This document shows, piece by piece, positions 7,448 to 17,169 of a stretch of 64,000 nucleotides of DNA. Position 1 is the stretch's first letter, and every line of letters starts with the position of its first letter. The notes under the pieces were generated by a model. The model ran no database searches. It saw only the letters and a list, made by a program, of their open reading frames with translations, and was not told the origin of the DNA. The DNA is from Nocardioides marinus. GTDB lineage: Bacteria > Pseudomonadota > Alphaproteobacteria > Rhodobacterales > Rhodobacteraceae. The position numbers and the translations under genes were made by a program. The stretch lies in the NCBI GenBank assembly GCA_019801415.1, contig JAHVJD010000005.1, positions 124,001 to 188,000 on the forward strand, given 5' to 3'.

Positions 7448-10400
7448 ATGCCCAAAAGAACGGACATCCAGTCGATCATGATCATCGGAGCCGGTCCGAT
7501 TGTCATTGGGCAAGCCTGCGAGTTTGACTACTCCGGCGCCCAGGCCTGTAAGGCACTGCGCGAAGAGGGCTACCGGGTCATCCTAGTGAACTCCAACCCG
7601 GCCACCATCATGACCGATCCGGGCCTGGCCGATGCCACCTATATCGAGCCGATCACCCCCGAAGTGGTCGCCAAGATCATCGAGAAAGAGCGCCCTGACG
7701 CGCTGCTGCCCACCATGGGCGGTCAGACCGGCCTCAACACCTCGCTGGCGCTGGAAGAGATGGGCGTGCTTGAGAAATACGGCGTCGAGATGATTGGCGC
7801 CAAGCGCGAGGCCATCGAGATGGCCGAAGACCGCAAGCTGTTCCGTGAAGCGATGGATCGCCTCGGCATCGAAAACCCCAAGGCCACCATCGTCACCGCG
7901 CCCAAGAAGGCGGACGGTTCTGCCGATCTGGACGAAGGCGTGCGCATCGCGCTGGAAGCGCTGGATGAGATCGGCCTGCCCGCGATCATTCGCCCGGCCT
8001 TCACCCTCGGCGGCACCGGTGGTGGTGTGGCCTACAACCGTGACGACTACATCCACTTCTGCCGCTCCGGCATGGACGCCTCGCCGGTGAACCAGATCCT
8101 GGTCGACGAGAGCCTGCTGGGCTGGAAGGAATACGAAATGGAGGTCGTCCGCGACAAGGCGGACAACGCGATCATCGTCTGCTCGATCGAGAACGTCGAC
8201 CCGATGGGCGTGCACACCGGCGACTCGATCACTGTCGCCCCGGCGCTGACGCTGACCGACAAAGAATACCAGATCATGCGCACCCACTCGATCAACGTGC
8301 TGCGCGAGATCGGCGTCGAGACCGGCGGCTCCAACGTGCAGTGGGCGGTGAACCCCGCCGATGGCCGCATGGTGGTGATCGAAATGAACCCGCGGGTGTC
8401 GCGCTCCTCGGCGCTGGCCTCCAAGGCGACCGGCTTCCCGATTGCCAAGATCGCGGCCAAGCTGGCGGTGGGCTACACCCTGGACGAGCTGGACAACGAC
8501 ATCACCAAGGTGACCCCGGCGTCGTTCGAGCCGACCATCGACTATGTCGTCACCAAGATCCCGAAATTCGCCTTTGAGAAATTCCCGGGCTCCGAGCCGT
8601 ACCTCACCACCGCGATGAAATCCGTGGGCGAGGCGATGGCCATTGGCCGCACCATCCATGAATCGCTGCAAAAGGCGCTGGCCTCGATGGAATCCGGCCT
8701 TACCGGCTTTGACGAGGTTGCCATCGACGGCGTCGGCGCCGGTGCGTGGGAGCCTGCGGGCGACAAGGCCGCCGTGATCAAGGCGATCGGCAAGCAGACG
8801 CCCGACCGGATGCGCACCATCGCCCAGGCGATGCGCCACGGCCTGTCGGATGATGAGATCCACGCCGTGACCAAGTTCGACCCCTGGTTCCTGGCCCGCA
8901 TCCGCGAAATCGTCGAAGCCGAAGCCAAGATCCGTCAGGACGGCCTGCCCAAGGACGAAGCGGGCCTGCGCGCGCTCAAGATGCTGGGCTTCACCGACGC
9001 CCGCCTGGCCAAGCTGACCGGCCAGAAGGAAGCCGACGTCCGCGCCGCCCGCCGCGCCCTGGGCGTCAACGCCGTGTTCAAACGGATCGACACCTGCGCT
9101 GCCGAGTTCGAGGCGCAGACCCCCTACATGTACTCGACCTACGAGACCCCCGCATTCGGCGATGTCGAATGTGAGGCGCGCCCGTCGGACAAGAAGAAAG
9201 TCGTCATCCTCGGCGGCGGCCCCAACCGGATCGGTCAGGGCATCGAGTTCGACTACTGCTGCTGCCACGCGTGCTTTGCGCTGACCGACGCGGGCTATGA
9301 AACCATCATGATCAACTGCAACCCGGAAACGGTGTCGACCGACTATGACACCTCGGACCGGCTGTATTTCGAACCGCTGACGTTCGAACACGTGATGGAG
9401 ATCCTGCGGGTCGAGCAGGACAACGGCACCCTGCACGGGGTCATCGTGCAGTTCGGCGGCCAGACCCCGCTGAAACTGGCCAACGCGCTGGAGGCCGAGG
9501 GCATCCCGATCCTGGGCACCTCGCCCGACGCCATCGACCTGGCCGAAGACCGCGAGCGCTTCCAGGCGCTGGTCAACAAGCTGGGCCTCAAGCAGCCGAA
9601 GAACGGCATCGCGTCCACCGACGAGCAGGCGCTGGCGATTGCCGAGGACATCGGCTTCCCGCTGGTGATCCGCCCCTCCTACGTGCTGGGTGGCCGGGCG
9701 ATGGAAATCGTCCGCGACATGGACCACCTCAAACGCTACATCAACGAGGCGGTCGTAGTGTCCGGCGACAGCCCGGTGCTGCTCGACAGCTACCTGGCCG
9801 GCGCGGTGGAACTGGACGTGGACGCGCTGTGCGATGGCAAGAACGTGCATGTGACCGGCATCATGCAGCACATCGAAGAAGCCGGCGTGCACTCCGGCGA
9901 CTCTGCCTGCAGCCTGCCGCCCTACTCGCTCGACAAGGACGTGATCGAGCAGATCAAGGAGCAGACCAACGCCCTGGCGCTGGCGCTGAACGTGGTCGGC
10001 CTTATGAACGTGCAGTTCGCGATCAAGGACGGCGAGATCTACCTGATCGAGGTGAACCCGCGCGCCTCGCGCACCGTGCCGTTTGTTGCCAAGGCAACCG
10101 ACAGCGCCATCGCCTCCATCGCCGCCCGCGTGATGGCCGGAGAGCCGCTGACCAACTTCCCGATGCGCCCGCCCTACGGGCCGGATGCGGGCTATGACGT
10201 CAACACCCCGATTGCCGACCCGATGACCCTGGCCGACCCGGACATGCCCTGGTTCTCGGTCAAGGAAGCGGTGCTGCCCTTCGCCCGCTTCCCGGGTGTC
10301 GACACCATCCTCGGCCCGGAAATGCGTTCCACCGGCGAAGTCATGGGCTGGGACCGCTCCTTTGCCCGCGCCTTCCTGAAGGCACAGATGGGCGCTGGCA

Positions 10401-10804
10401 TGAAGCTGCCGTCCAAGGGCCGCGCCTTCATCTCGATCAAGGATGCCGACAAGGGCCAGCTGATGCTGGAAGCGGCACAGATCCTTGTCGAACAGGGCTT
10501 TACCCTGGTCGCCACCCGCGGCACCCAAAGCTGGCTGGAAGCCCAAGGCGTACCTTGCGAGCTGGTCAACAAGGTCTATGAGGGCCGCCCGCACGTGGTC
10601 GACATGCTGAAGGACGGCGCGGTGCAGCTGTTGATGAACACCACCGAGGGCGCACAGGCGGTCGAGGACAGCAAGGAAATGCGGTCCGTCGCGCTCTACG
10701 ACAAGATCCCCTACTTCACCACTGCAGCTGGCGCCAACGCCGCGGCACGTGCGATCAAGGCGCAGGCCGAAGGGGATGTCGAGGTGAAGTCGCTTCAGGG
10801 CTGA
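7448..10804 (+). CDS. carB: Carbamoyl-phosphate synthase large subunit
   Basis: 1118 residues. With CarA it forms carbamoyl phosphate from bicarbonate, ammonia from glutamine and two ATP, for pyrimidine and arginine synthesis. The two homologous halves are clear: an N-terminal carboxyphosphate synthetase beginning [20 protein letters not shown], and a second half beginning [20 protein letters not shown] near residue 585. ATP-grasp motifs such as FTLGGTGGG and [10 protein letters not shown] are present. A C-terminal MGS-like allosteric domain ([21 protein letters not shown]) ends the protein. The start is ATG 7448 behind AAAGGAAG; the frame is open to 7403 but that start has no SD. carA is about 7 kb away, so the subunits are transcribed separately here. 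Confidence 0.98.
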   Translation: MPKRTDIQSIMIIGAGPIVIGQACEFDYSGAQACKALREEGYRVILVNSNPATIMTDPGLADATYIEPITPEVVAKIIEKERPDALLPTMGGQTGLNTSLALEEMGVLEKYGVEMIGAKREAIEMAEDRKLFREAMDRLGIENPKATIVTAPKKADGSADLDEGVRIALEALDEIGLPAIIRPAFTLGGTGGGVAYNRDDYIHFCRSGMDASPVNQILVDESLLGWKEYEMEVVRDKADNAIIVCSIENVDPMGVHTGDSITVAPALTLTDKEYQIMRTHSINVLREIGVETGGSNVQWAVNPADGRMVVIEMNPRVSRSSALASKATGFPIAKIAAKLAVGYTLDELDNDITKVTPASFEPTIDYVVTKIPKFAFEKFPGSEPYLTTAMKSVGEAMAIGRTIHESLQKALASMESGLTGFDEVAIDGVGAGAWEPAGDKAAVIKAIGKQTPDRMRTIAQAMRHGLSDDEIHAVTKFDPWFLARIREIVEAEAKIRQDGLPKDEAGLRALKMLGFTDARLAKLTGQKEADVRAARRALGVNAVFKRIDTCAAEFEAQTPYMYSTYETPAFGDVECEARPSDKKKVVILGGGPNRIGQGIEFDYCCCHACFALTDAGYETIMINCNPETVSTDYDTSDRLYFEPLTFEHVMEILRVEQDNGTLHGVIVQFGGQTPLKLANALEAEGIPILGTSPDAIDLAEDRERFQALVNKLGLKQPKNGIASTDEQALAIAEDIGFPLVIRPSYVLGGRAMEIVRDMDHLKRYINEAVVVSGDSPVLLDSYLAGAVELDVDALCDGKNVHVTGIMQHIEEAGVHSGDSACSLPPYSLDKDVIEQIKEQTNALALALNVVGLMNVQFAIKDGEIYLIEVNPRASRTVPFVAKATDSAIASIAARVMAGEPLTNFPMRPPYGPDAGYDVNTPIADPMTLADPDMPWFSVKEAVLPFARFPGVDTILGPEMRSTGEVMGWDRSFARAFLKAQMGAGMKLPSKGRAFISIKDADKGQLMLEAAQILVEQGFTLVATRGTQSWLEAQGVPCELVNKVYEGRPHVVDMLKDGAVQLLMNTTEGAQAVEDSKEMRSVALYDKIPYFTTAAGANAAARAIKAQAEGDVEVKSLQG

Positions 10805-10856
10805 CGCCCTTCGCTCAAGTCGCTACGAGCGCTTTTTGCGCTCGGGCCAGATAAGC

Positions 10857-10897
10857 AAACACCCCGTCGCGCGAAACCCGCGGCGGGGTGTTTCTTT
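10857..10897 (+). terminator. Rho-independent terminator of carB
   Basis: The 15-bp stem AAACACCCCGTCGCG/CGCGGCGGGGTGTTT (one G-U pair) with a 7-base loop is followed by TCTTTT, 52 bases after the carB stop. Between it and the tRNA at 11108 I see no credible gene. Confidence 0.9.
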
Positions 10898-11107
10898 TGG
10901 CCGAATCGCAGGGGCCTACACAAGGATGGAGCCGTGTCAGAACTGAGTAGAACAGCGCGCCAAAACTGGCAGGCGACAGCAGCTCGCGCGTTTGCCGAAA
11001 CAGTCTTGGTCCCGCCGATGACGCGCACCAGAAAGCTGTAGCTTCGATGATCTAAGGGGGATATTGGATCAACCTGACGCACATCGTGCCATGTCAGGGA
11101 TCCAAGA

Positions 11108-11194
11108 TGGTGCGGTCGAGAAGACTCGAACTTCCACTCCGGTTAAGGAACAGCGACCTCAACGCTGCGCGTCTACCAATTCCGCCACGACCGC
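11108..11194 (-). tRNA. tRNA-Leu (anticodon GAG)
   Basis: The minus strand folds as a type II tRNA with acceptor arms GCGGTCG/CGACCGC and an encoded CCA end (11108-11110). The anticodon stem-loop is CAGCG-TTGAGGT-CGCTG, giving anticodon GAG for CUC/CUU codons. A long variable arm follows, and the T loop is TTCGAGT. It has its own promoter upstream. Confidence 0.96.
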
Positions 11195-11218
11195 ACTGTC
11201 TTAGGCTTGGTGTAGCGG

Positions 11219-11247
11219 CGTATAGACCAGCGTGACGGGGATGTGAA
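11219..11247 (-). promoter_or_regulatory. Promoter of tRNA-Leu
   Basis: On the minus strand TTCACA (11242-11247), a 17-base spacer and TATACG (11219-11224) end 25 bases before the tRNA 5' end, a good sigma-70 match. Confidence 0.7.
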
Positions 11248-11417
11248 GTCGAAAATCATCATTTATGCCAGAATGTTCACGACCGCGAAAACCCGACCTT
11301 CGAAGAGGTAAATCAAGCGCGAGCGCAGCCTATGGATACTTGCCCCGGAATCGGGATATTGACCGCTGCATCCCCATGCGCCGGGGGCGCGCATCCACAT
11401 CACGGAGGGCAACAGCC

Positions 11418-12071
11418 ATGGTTGAATGGATCACCACAGACGGTCTGGTTGACTATGATCAGGCAGTGGCCTTCATGGAATCACGCGCGGCGGAAATCGC
11501 GGCGGGCGAAGCCGATGAATGTATCTGGCTGGTGGAACACCCTCCCCTCTACACGGCCGGCACCTCGGCCAAGCCCGAAGACCTGACCGACCCCGACCGG
11601 TTCCCGGTCTTCGACAGCAAGCGCGGTGGACAGTACACCTATCACGGCCCCGGCCAGCGGGTGGTTTACGTTATGCTGAACGTCGGCAAGCGAGGCCATG
11701 ACGTTCGCCGCTTCGTGCAACAGCTCGAGTCCTGGGTAATCGCCGCGCTGGAGGAGTTCAACGTTCAGGGCCACATCAGGGAGGGGCGAGTCGGGGTCTG
11801 GGTCGAACGGCCCGACAAGCCGCGGACACTCAGCGGCGGCCTGGCTGAAGACAAGATCGCCGCCATCGGCATCCGGCTGCGCAAGTGGGTCAGCTTCCAC
11901 GGGATCTCCATCAACGTCGAACCCGATCTGGAGCATTTCACCGGAATCGTTCCCTGCGGCATCTCCGAGCATGGTGTCACCAGCCTGGTCGACCTCGGCC
12001 TGCCGGTGACGATGGCCGATGTCGATGTCGCCCTGAAGCGCAGCTTCACGCAGGTCTTCGGCGACAGCTAA
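11418..12071 (+). CDS. lipB: Octanoyltransferase (lipoate biosynthesis)
   Basis: 217 residues, normal LipB length. It moves the octanoyl group from octanoyl-ACP to the lipoyl domains of 2-oxoacid dehydrogenases and the glycine cleavage H protein. The family signatures [12 protein letters not shown] (residues 69-80) and [15 protein letters not shown] are present. The catalytic pair is expected to be Lys146 (in EDKIAAIGI) and Cys180. ATG 11418 follows CGGAGGGC; the frame is open upstream to 11265, but that stretch has no family similarity. It is monocistronic between a tRNA gene and a convergent gene. Confidence 0.96.
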   Translation: MVEWITTDGLVDYDQAVAFMESRAAEIAAGEADECIWLVEHPPLYTAGTSAKPEDLTDPDRFPVFDSKRGGQYTYHGPGQRVVYVMLNVGKRGHDVRRFVQQLESWVIAALEEFNVQGHIREGRVGVWVERPDKPRTLSGGLAEDKIAAIGIRLRKWVSFHGISINVEPDLEHFTGIVPCGISEHGVTSLVDLGLPVTMADVDVALKRSFTQVFGDS

Positions 12072-12104
12072 CTCGCCGCACTGGCGGCCCAAAACACGCA
12101 GGCG

Positions 12105-13790
12105 TCAATCAGATGCGGCGGCTGCACAATCCTGCAGCGCTGTCAGGACCAGCTCCGGGAAGGTGTAGAACAGCGATGCCCCCGCCTCCTGGCTGACGCA
12201 AAGCTGCGCGTTGCCCATGCCGCGAAGCGCCTCCCTTATCTGCGGCAGGGGGGCCACCTGGTCTTCACCGCCATGCACGAAGACCGCCCGCGTCTTTTGC
12301 CCCAGCCCCATGTGCGCGAAGCCTCTGCGCATCACCCGCACGTCGGCCAGACACCCGGCGCCGCCCTTGTTCAGGAACAAATCCTGACTTTGCTTCAGGA
12401 GCGGCAACAGGTGCAACGCATCCAGCCGGGCCCGCTCGCGGCTGCCGGGCGCTGTTTGGGCGCGCAGCAATATCTCGTGGCCGTACCAGCGAATTGCGGT
12501 GGCCCAGCCCTTCAGAAGGACAGGCAGCAACCACGGCGCGCGCCCGGCGCAAAATGCCACCAGCCATGCATAGCCGCGGATGCCGCTGAACTGGCGCGGT
12601 GAACTGGCGTTGCAATTGGCCGCCACGGCCAGCAGGGCCGGAATTTTGCGGTGCAGGCGGCTGGCTGCGGTGCAGGCGAACAAGGCCCCCGCCCGGTGGC
12701 TCAGCAGAATCGGCTTTTGCAGACCTTCCTTGGCGATCAACGCATCCAGCTGTCGCACGCAGGCTTCAACCGGATCCTCCCCCGGCGCCAGCGGGTCCGA
12801 ACTGCCGTAGCCGCCCCGCATCGGGGCGAACACCCTGAACCCAAGTTGCCGGAGCTGCGGCTGCAAGCGCTGCAGCGGCGCGATCCCATCCAGGATTCCA
12901 TGCACGAAAATGACCGGCTGGCCGGTCTCAGCCCCGAGACGAAAGTATTGGCTGCGGCGCCCATTGCGCTCGACCAGCGTGGAGGCTGGTGGCAGCACTT
13001 CCCCCCTGGCGACTTTCAGGTCGCGGACATGTTCGGTCATCAGAAAGGCCGCGAGGCGAACCACCGCAGCAACGTCGGGGGCCCCGAGCCGGGACGCAAG
13101 GTCGGTCACGCCCCCCGCCACCAAAGCGCCCTCGGCCGAGGCTTTTTCCAGGGGTGCCAACTCATCCGCAGTCGCCCCGATTACCGAGGCGACCTGCACC
13201 GCCGCCGCACTGTCCCACTCCAGTTCGAGCCGTTCAGCCATGACAGATCGTGCTGCGCCGCCTGATCGGGATGTCAGGACGGGGCGGCACAGGATGTACT
13301 CAGCGGCAGTGCCCGTCTCGAGAAGCAGCACTTCCTGACCGGATACCGCCCCCTGATGAACCTGTCGCAAAAAGTCGCGCCAGCGATTGCTGGAGGCCGC
13401 AGTCAGCCCCATCACGTCGGTCAGTTCGGCGCCGCCGCTCAATTGCCGCGCCGCGCCTTGCGATGCGTTGATCAGTCGCCCCCCAGACCCGGCATCCACC
13501 AATAGCCAGAACCGGCTGCAAACGCCTTTGTAACTGCCGGGGTGCTGTCGGTTGGCTTGCTGCCATTGGCCCTCGTGGATTTCCGCAGCCCGCGCGAAAT
13601 GGGACTGCAAAAGCTGCGTTCCTCGGTCCCGTGCGCCGGTCGCAATCCCGCCACGCCGCAGCGTCACCGCCCGCTCACTCGGCGGGGGCTGAAAGAAACG
13701 ATCGAACTGTTCGGGCCGGATCACCGTTTCGTAAATAGCTGCGACAACCTGATCCAGCGACAAGGCCTGCGCATGACACAAGAGCGTCAC
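12105..13790 (-). CDS. PAS/HTH-like plus alpha/beta-hydrolase-like protein, active site lost
   Basis: 561 residues from GTG 13790, which has GGAGG seven bases upstream; a TTG at 13838 is less likely. The N-terminal ~190 residues look like a PAS-type sensor. About 207-252 resembles a worn LuxR helix-turn-helix (TDLASRLGAPDVAAVV). From about 275 there is an alpha/beta hydrolase fold: VIFVHGILDG, MRGGYGSSDPL and a late VHGGEDQVAP with its Asp. The nucleophile elbow reads LLSHRAGAL, so Arg stands where Ser is expected, and the usual late His is Ala in EAGASLF. This layout resembles a roseobacter group of PAS-HTH-hydrolase proteins, which I recall from the family. The role is unknown, possibly ligand binding without catalysis. 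Confidence 0.75.
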   Translation of the reverse strand: MTLLCHAQALSLDQVVAAIYETVIRPEQFDRFFQPPPSERAVTLRRGGIATGARDRGTQLLQSHFARAAEIHEGQWQQANRQHPGSYKGVCSRFWLLVDAGSGGRLINASQGAARQLSGGAELTDVMGLTAASSNRWRDFLRQVHQGAVSGQEVLLLETGTAAEYILCRPVLTSRSGGAARSVMAERLELEWDSAAAVQVASVIGATADELAPLEKASAEGALVAGGVTDLASRLGAPDVAAVVRLAAFLMTEHVRDLKVARGEVLPPASTLVERNGRRSQYFRLGAETGQPVIFVHGILDGIAPLQRLQPQLRQLGFRVFAPMRGGYGSSDPLAPGEDPVEACVRQLDALIAKEGLQKPILLSHRAGALFACTAASRLHRKIPALLAVAANCNASSPRQFSGIRGYAWLVAFCAGRAPWLLPVLLKGWATAIRWYGHEILLRAQTAPGSRERARLDALHLLPLLKQSQDLFLNKGGAGCLADVRVMRRGFAHMGLGQKTRAVFVHGGEDQVAPLPQIREALRGMGNAQLCVSQEAGASLFYTFPELVLTALQDCAAAASD

Positions 13791-14142
13791 TCCCGCCCCT
13801 CCGAATGCAACATTAAGTACCAAAAAAGCAGCGCGCAAAGCGCCTCTGCTGACTAAAACCTTCTGGCTGATGTATCAGGCTTTTAGCCCGGTGATTGTAA
13901 TCCTGCCGGTTTGCCTCAGCGCCTGGGGGCGACGGCAATACCGAACCCAACATGCGGCCCCTCGTACCGTTGAGCGCGTGCGCCACTTTCAAATCACAAC
14001 CATTTTGCGAACCAGCTACGCCAAAACACGTCGCCAGTTCAACATTTATTTAAATTGGTAGCATCGAAATTACCTGTTCCCCTGCGCCGCGACAGTCAGG
14101 ACCGCGGCGCAGGGGCTGGACAATCGGACCGGTCTTCAGGCC
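13791..14142. other. AT-richer intergenic region
   Basis: 352 bases between two minus-strand genes (the hydrolase-like gene and the HIT gene). It is clearly less GC-rich than its surroundings, especially 13985-14060, and should hold the promoter of the hydrolase-like gene. One hairpin follows the HIT gene. A 63-codon plus-strand frame here has no SD or recognisable product. Confidence 0.5.
14079..14115 (-). terminator. Hairpin downstream of the HIT gene
   Basis: A perfect 13-bp stem CCCCTGCGCCGCG/CGCGGCGCAGGGG with an 11-base loop, 28 bases after the HIT stop. No T run follows on either strand, so termination is plausible but not certain. Confidence 0.5.
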
Positions 14143-14568
14143 TCACATGGCCTCCAGAGCGGCCCGGATCTTCTCGGCCTGGGCGCCGATTGCGTCCTGA
14201 TCGCCCATCTGGCCGGGTGCACGCAGGGCGACGCCCTCATGCCGGGGGAGAACGTGAAAATGGAGGTGGAAGACCTCCTGGCCGCCAGCAGCCTCGTTGA
14301 ACTGCTGCACCGTCACCCCATCCGCATCGAACGCCTTCATGACCGCTTGCGCCAATTTCTGAACCGTGCGCATGACAGCCGCCAACTGCTCCGGAGAGGC
14401 ATCCAGCAAGTTCCGGCATGGGGTTTTCGGAATCACCAGCAAGTGACCGTCAGCGCGCGGCATGATGTCCATGAAGGCCAGCGTCTCTGCGTCCTCGTAG
14501 ACACGTGTCGAGGGGATCTCGCCGCGCAGAAGCTTGGCAAAAATATTGTCGAAATCGTAGGTGGCCAT
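14143..14568 (-). CDS. HIT (histidine triad) family protein
   Basis: 141 residues. The histidine triad HLHFHVLPR is at residues 101-109 (His101, His103, His105), preceded by the standard N-terminal signature DNIFAKLLRGEIPS and by GHLLVIPK. The family hydrolyses nucleoside phosphoramidates and related AMP conjugates. The closest type is the bacterial Hint group. The start is supported by CAGGAGA upstream. The gene is divergent from ctaD across 240 bases that contain an FNR-type box, but nothing shows that this box acts on the HIT gene. Confidence 0.93.
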   Translation of the reverse strand: MATYDFDNIFAKLLRGEIPSTRVYEDAETLAFMDIMPRADGHLLVIPKTPCRNLLDASPEQLAAVMRTVQKLAQAVMKAFDADGVTVQQFNEAAGGQEVFHLHFHVLPRHEGVALRAPGQMGDQDAIGAQAEKIRAALEAM

Positions 14569-14688
14569 CGGAGTCTCCTGTCTATCGAAGCCTTTGCTCC
14601 CCGGTTTTGGGCAGGACGCCCACCCAGGTCAAGCTCCGCACTGCGCGGCTGACCGGCCAGCAGATGCCGCCCCCTGCGGCAATAAATC

Positions 14689-14702
14689 TTGATCCATATC
14701 AA
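14689..14702. promoter_or_regulatory. FNR/FnrL box upstream of ctaD
   Basis: TTGATCCATATCAA is a perfect TTGAT-N4-ATCAA site, 106 bases before the ctaD ATG and nine bases upstream of its candidate -35 box. FNR-type regulators of Rhodobacterales bind this sequence when oxygen is low. Confidence 0.75.
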
Positions 14703-14711
14703 ACTCCACCA

Positions 14712-14740
14712 TTGAAGGCGCCGGCACGCCACACTAAAAC
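14712..14740 (+). promoter_or_regulatory. Candidate promoter of ctaD
   Basis: TTGAAG, a 17-base spacer and TAAAAC (14735-14740) lie just downstream of the FNR-type box; transcription would start near 14747. Confidence 0.5.
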
Positions 14741-14808
14741 GCCAAGGAATCCAGACCGCCCGGAGTCCGTCTCCTGGGGTCTTTCGTATTGCAGCAGGAG
14801 GCACCTAA

Positions 14809-16482
14809 ATGGCAGACGCAGCCATTCATGGTCACGGCCACGAGGACGAGCGGAGCTTTTTCACCCGCTGGTTCATGAGCACGAACCACAAGGATATCGG
14901 CATTCTTTACCTGATCGTCTCGGCGATTGCAGGTCTCATCTCCGTCATCTTCACCGTCTACATGCGGCTGGAGCTGATGGATCCGGGCGTTCAGTACATG
15001 TGCCTGGAGGGCGCACGGCTGATCGCGGACGCCTCTGCCGAATGTACCCCCAACGGCCACCTCTGGAACGTGATGATCACCGCCCACGGCATCCTGATGA
15101 TGTTCTTCGTGGTGATCCCGGCGCTGTTCGGCGGTTTCGGCAACTACTTCATGCCGCTGCAGATCGGTGCGCCGGACATGGCCTTCCCGCGGATGAACAA
15201 CCTGTCGTTCTGGATGTATGTCGCGGGCACCTCGCTGGCGGTTCTGTCGGTGGTCTCGCCGGGCGGCAACGACCAGCTGGGCTCCGGCGTGGGCTGGGTT
15301 CTGTACCCGCCGCTCAGCGTCAACGAGGGCGGCTACTCGATGGACCTGGCGATCTTCGCCGTGCACGTCTCCGGCGCCTCGTCGATCCTCGGCGCGATCA
15401 ACATGATCACCACCTTCCTGAACATGCGCGCCCCCGGCATGACCCTGTTCAAGGTGCCGCTGTTCTCCTGGTCGATCTTCGTCACCTCCTGGCTGATCCT
15501 GCTGAGCTTGCCGGTTCTGGCCGGTGCCATCACCATGCTGCTGATGGACCGCAACTTCGGCTTCACCTTCTTTGATGCGGCCGGCGGCGGCGACCCGATC
15601 CTCTACCAGCACATCCTGTGGTTCTTCGGCCACCCGGAAGTGTACATCGTGATCCTGCCCGGCTTCGGCATCATCTCCCACGTGATCGCCACCTTCTCGC
15701 GCAAGCCCGTCTTCGGCTACCTGCCGATGGTCTGGGCGATCATCGCGATCGGCGTTCTGGGCTTCGTCGTGTGGGCGCACCACATGTACACCGTCGGCAT
15801 GTCGCTGAACCAGCAGGCCTACTTCATGCTCGCCACCATGGTGATCGCGGTTCCGACCGGCGTGAAGGTGTTCTCCTGGATCGCCACCATGTGGGGCGGC
15901 TCGATCGAGTTCAAGGCGCCGATGATGTTCGCCTTCGGCTTCCTGTTCCTGTTCACCGTCGGCGGTGTGACCGGTGTGGTTCTGTCGCAGGCCGCGGTCG
16001 ACCGCGCCTATCACGACACCTACTACGTGGTTGCACACTTCCACTACGTGATGTCGCTGGGTGCCGTCTTCGCGATCTTCTCGGGCATCTACTTCTACTT
16101 CGGCAAGATGACCGGCCGTCAGTACAACGAGCTGGGCGCCCAGATCCACTTCTGGCTGTTCTTCATCGGTGCAAACCTGACGTTCTTCCCGCAGCACTTC
16201 CTGGGCCGCCAGGGCATGCCGCGCCGTTACATCGACTACCCGGAAGGCTTTGCCTACTGGAACAAGATCTCGTCCTACGGTGCGTTCATCTCCTTTGCGT
16301 CCTTCCTGCTGTTCTTCGGCGTGGTGATCTATTCGCTGCTGCGCGGCGCCCGCGTTACCCAGAACAACTACTGGAACGAATACGCGGACACGCTGGAGTG
16401 GACCCTGCCCTCTCCGCCGCCGGAGCATACCTTTGAAATCCTGCCCAAGCAGGAAGACTGGGACCGCTCTCATTCGCACTAA
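14809..16482 (+). CDS. ctaD: Cytochrome c oxidase (aa3-type) subunit I
   Basis: 557 residues, twelve predicted membrane helices. It holds heme a and the heme a3-CuB centre that reduces oxygen and pumps protons. A heme-ligand His lies in [12 protein letters not shown] (His93). GHPEVY (His275, Tyr279) carries the CuB ligand His and the cross-linked Tyr. The HHMYTVG and HFHYVMSLG motifs supply the remaining ligands. The N-terminus MSTNHKDIG is standard. GGAGG stands nine bases before the ATG. The gene is monocistronic with its own terminator; the genes for subunits II and III and the assembly factors lie 40 kb away. An FNR-type box upstream suggests oxygen control. Confidence 0.98.
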   Translation: MADAAIHGHGHEDERSFFTRWFMSTNHKDIGILYLIVSAIAGLISVIFTVYMRLELMDPGVQYMCLEGARLIADASAECTPNGHLWNVMITAHGILMMFFVVIPALFGGFGNYFMPLQIGAPDMAFPRMNNLSFWMYVAGTSLAVLSVVSPGGNDQLGSGVGWVLYPPLSVNEGGYSMDLAIFAVHVSGASSILGAINMITTFLNMRAPGMTLFKVPLFSWSIFVTSWLILLSLPVLAGAITMLLMDRNFGFTFFDAAGGGDPILYQHILWFFGHPEVYIVILPGFGIISHVIATFSRKPVFGYLPMVWAIIAIGVLGFVVWAHHMYTVGMSLNQQAYFMLATMVIAVPTGVKVFSWIATMWGGSIEFKAPMMFAFGFLFLFTVGGVTGVVLSQAAVDRAYHDTYYVVAHFHYVMSLGAVFAIFSGIYFYFGKMTGRQYNELGAQIHFWLFFIGANLTFFPQHFLGRQGMPRRYIDYPEGFAYWNKISSYGAFISFASFLLFFGVVIYSLLRGARVTQNNYWNEYADTLEWTLPSPPPEHTFEILPKQEDWDRSHSH

Positions 16483-16504
16483 GCGTCTGACGGACTGAAA
16501 GACC

Positions 16505-16538
16505 AAAGCCCCCGGCGCCACTGCTCCGGGGGCTTTTT
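16505..16538 (+). terminator. Rho-independent terminator of ctaD
   Basis: Stem AAAGCCCCCGG/CCGGGGGCTTT with a 10-base loop, running into a T tract (16534-16538). Confidence 0.92.
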
Positions 16539-16583
16539 CATTCTATATTGTCAGTACTGGAACGCTCTGGAACAGGCCCGTCG

Positions 16584-17066
16584 ATGCCCTACACCTGGAT
16601 ACATCCGCAGTCCGCCCCGACCGCCGAGCTGCACCTATGGCCGCATCAGTCGCTGCGTCCGCGCGGCTATGTCCGCTTCATCGGCATCACCGCAGCGATG
16701 ACCTGCATTCCCCTGCTCGCTTTTCTCGGCACTTTGCTGATCTGGGGACTGCTGCCATTTGTCGTCCTGGCCGTGTTTGGATTGAAATGGGCGCTCGACC
16801 GCAGCCGGAAAGATCGCCAGATAATCGAGGTGCTCACCCTGGGTCCGGAACAGGCGCGACTGGAACGGACCAACCCTGATGGCGCGCAGCAAAGCTGGCA
16901 GTGCAACCGCTACTGGGCCAGCGTCGAGATGCATGACGACGATGGCCCGGTCCCCCACTACGTCACCCTGCGCGGCTGCGGCCGCGAAGTGGAAATTGGC
17001 GCCTTCCTCTCAGAGGAGGAGCGTCTCACGCTCTACGACGATCTTCGCCGCGCGTTTCGACACTAG
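16584..17066 (+). CDS. DUF2244 family membrane protein
   Basis: 160 residues from ATG 16584; a TTG 12 codons earlier overlaps the terminator region and is less likely. It matches DUF2244: a short N-terminal part, two close hydrophobic helices at about 35-70 (ITAAMTCIPLLAFLGTLLIW and LLPFVVLAVFGLKWAL), then a soluble C-terminal domain with the family's W-x-R/Y region and the ending LYDDLRRAF. The domain function is unknown. In alphaproteobacteria it is often found close to cytochrome oxidase genes, as here after ctaD, but no role in oxidase assembly is established. Confidence 0.88.
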   Translation: MPYTWIHPQSAPTAELHLWPHQSLRPRGYVRFIGITAAMTCIPLLAFLGTLLIWGLLPFVVLAVFGLKWALDRSRKDRQIIEVLTLGPEQARLERTNPDGAQQSWQCNRYWASVEMHDDDGPVPHYVTLRGCGREVEIGAFLSEEERLTLYDDLRRAFRH

Positions 17067-17075
17067 TTATCAACG

Positions 17076-17104
17076 AAAATGGGGGCCGAGATGGCCCCCA
17101 TGTG
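17076..17104 (-). terminator. Terminator between convergent genes
   Basis: Perfect stem ATGGGGGCC/GGCCCCCAT with a 5-base loop. On the minus strand the last stem bases run into a short T tract (CATTTTCG), so it probably ends yqeY transcripts and may also stop the DUF2244 transcript. Confidence 0.7.
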
Positions 17105-17169
17105 AATAGCTTGGGTCTTCAGGCAAAGTCGCGGGCTGCCGCCGGGCGATGAGCCGTGGACACGTAGGT

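Noticed and set aside
7583-10594. 1003-codon open frame antisense to carB
   Set aside because: It mirrors carB codon bias in GC-rich DNA, has no SD and no recognisable domain; carB is certain.
10795-11082. Minus-strand 95-codon frame after carB
   Set aside because: It runs through the carB terminator hairpin and has no SD or family similarity.
13870-14061. Plus-strand 63-codon frame in the AT-richer gap
   Set aside because: No SD, odd composition and no similarity to known proteins; more likely regulatory DNA.
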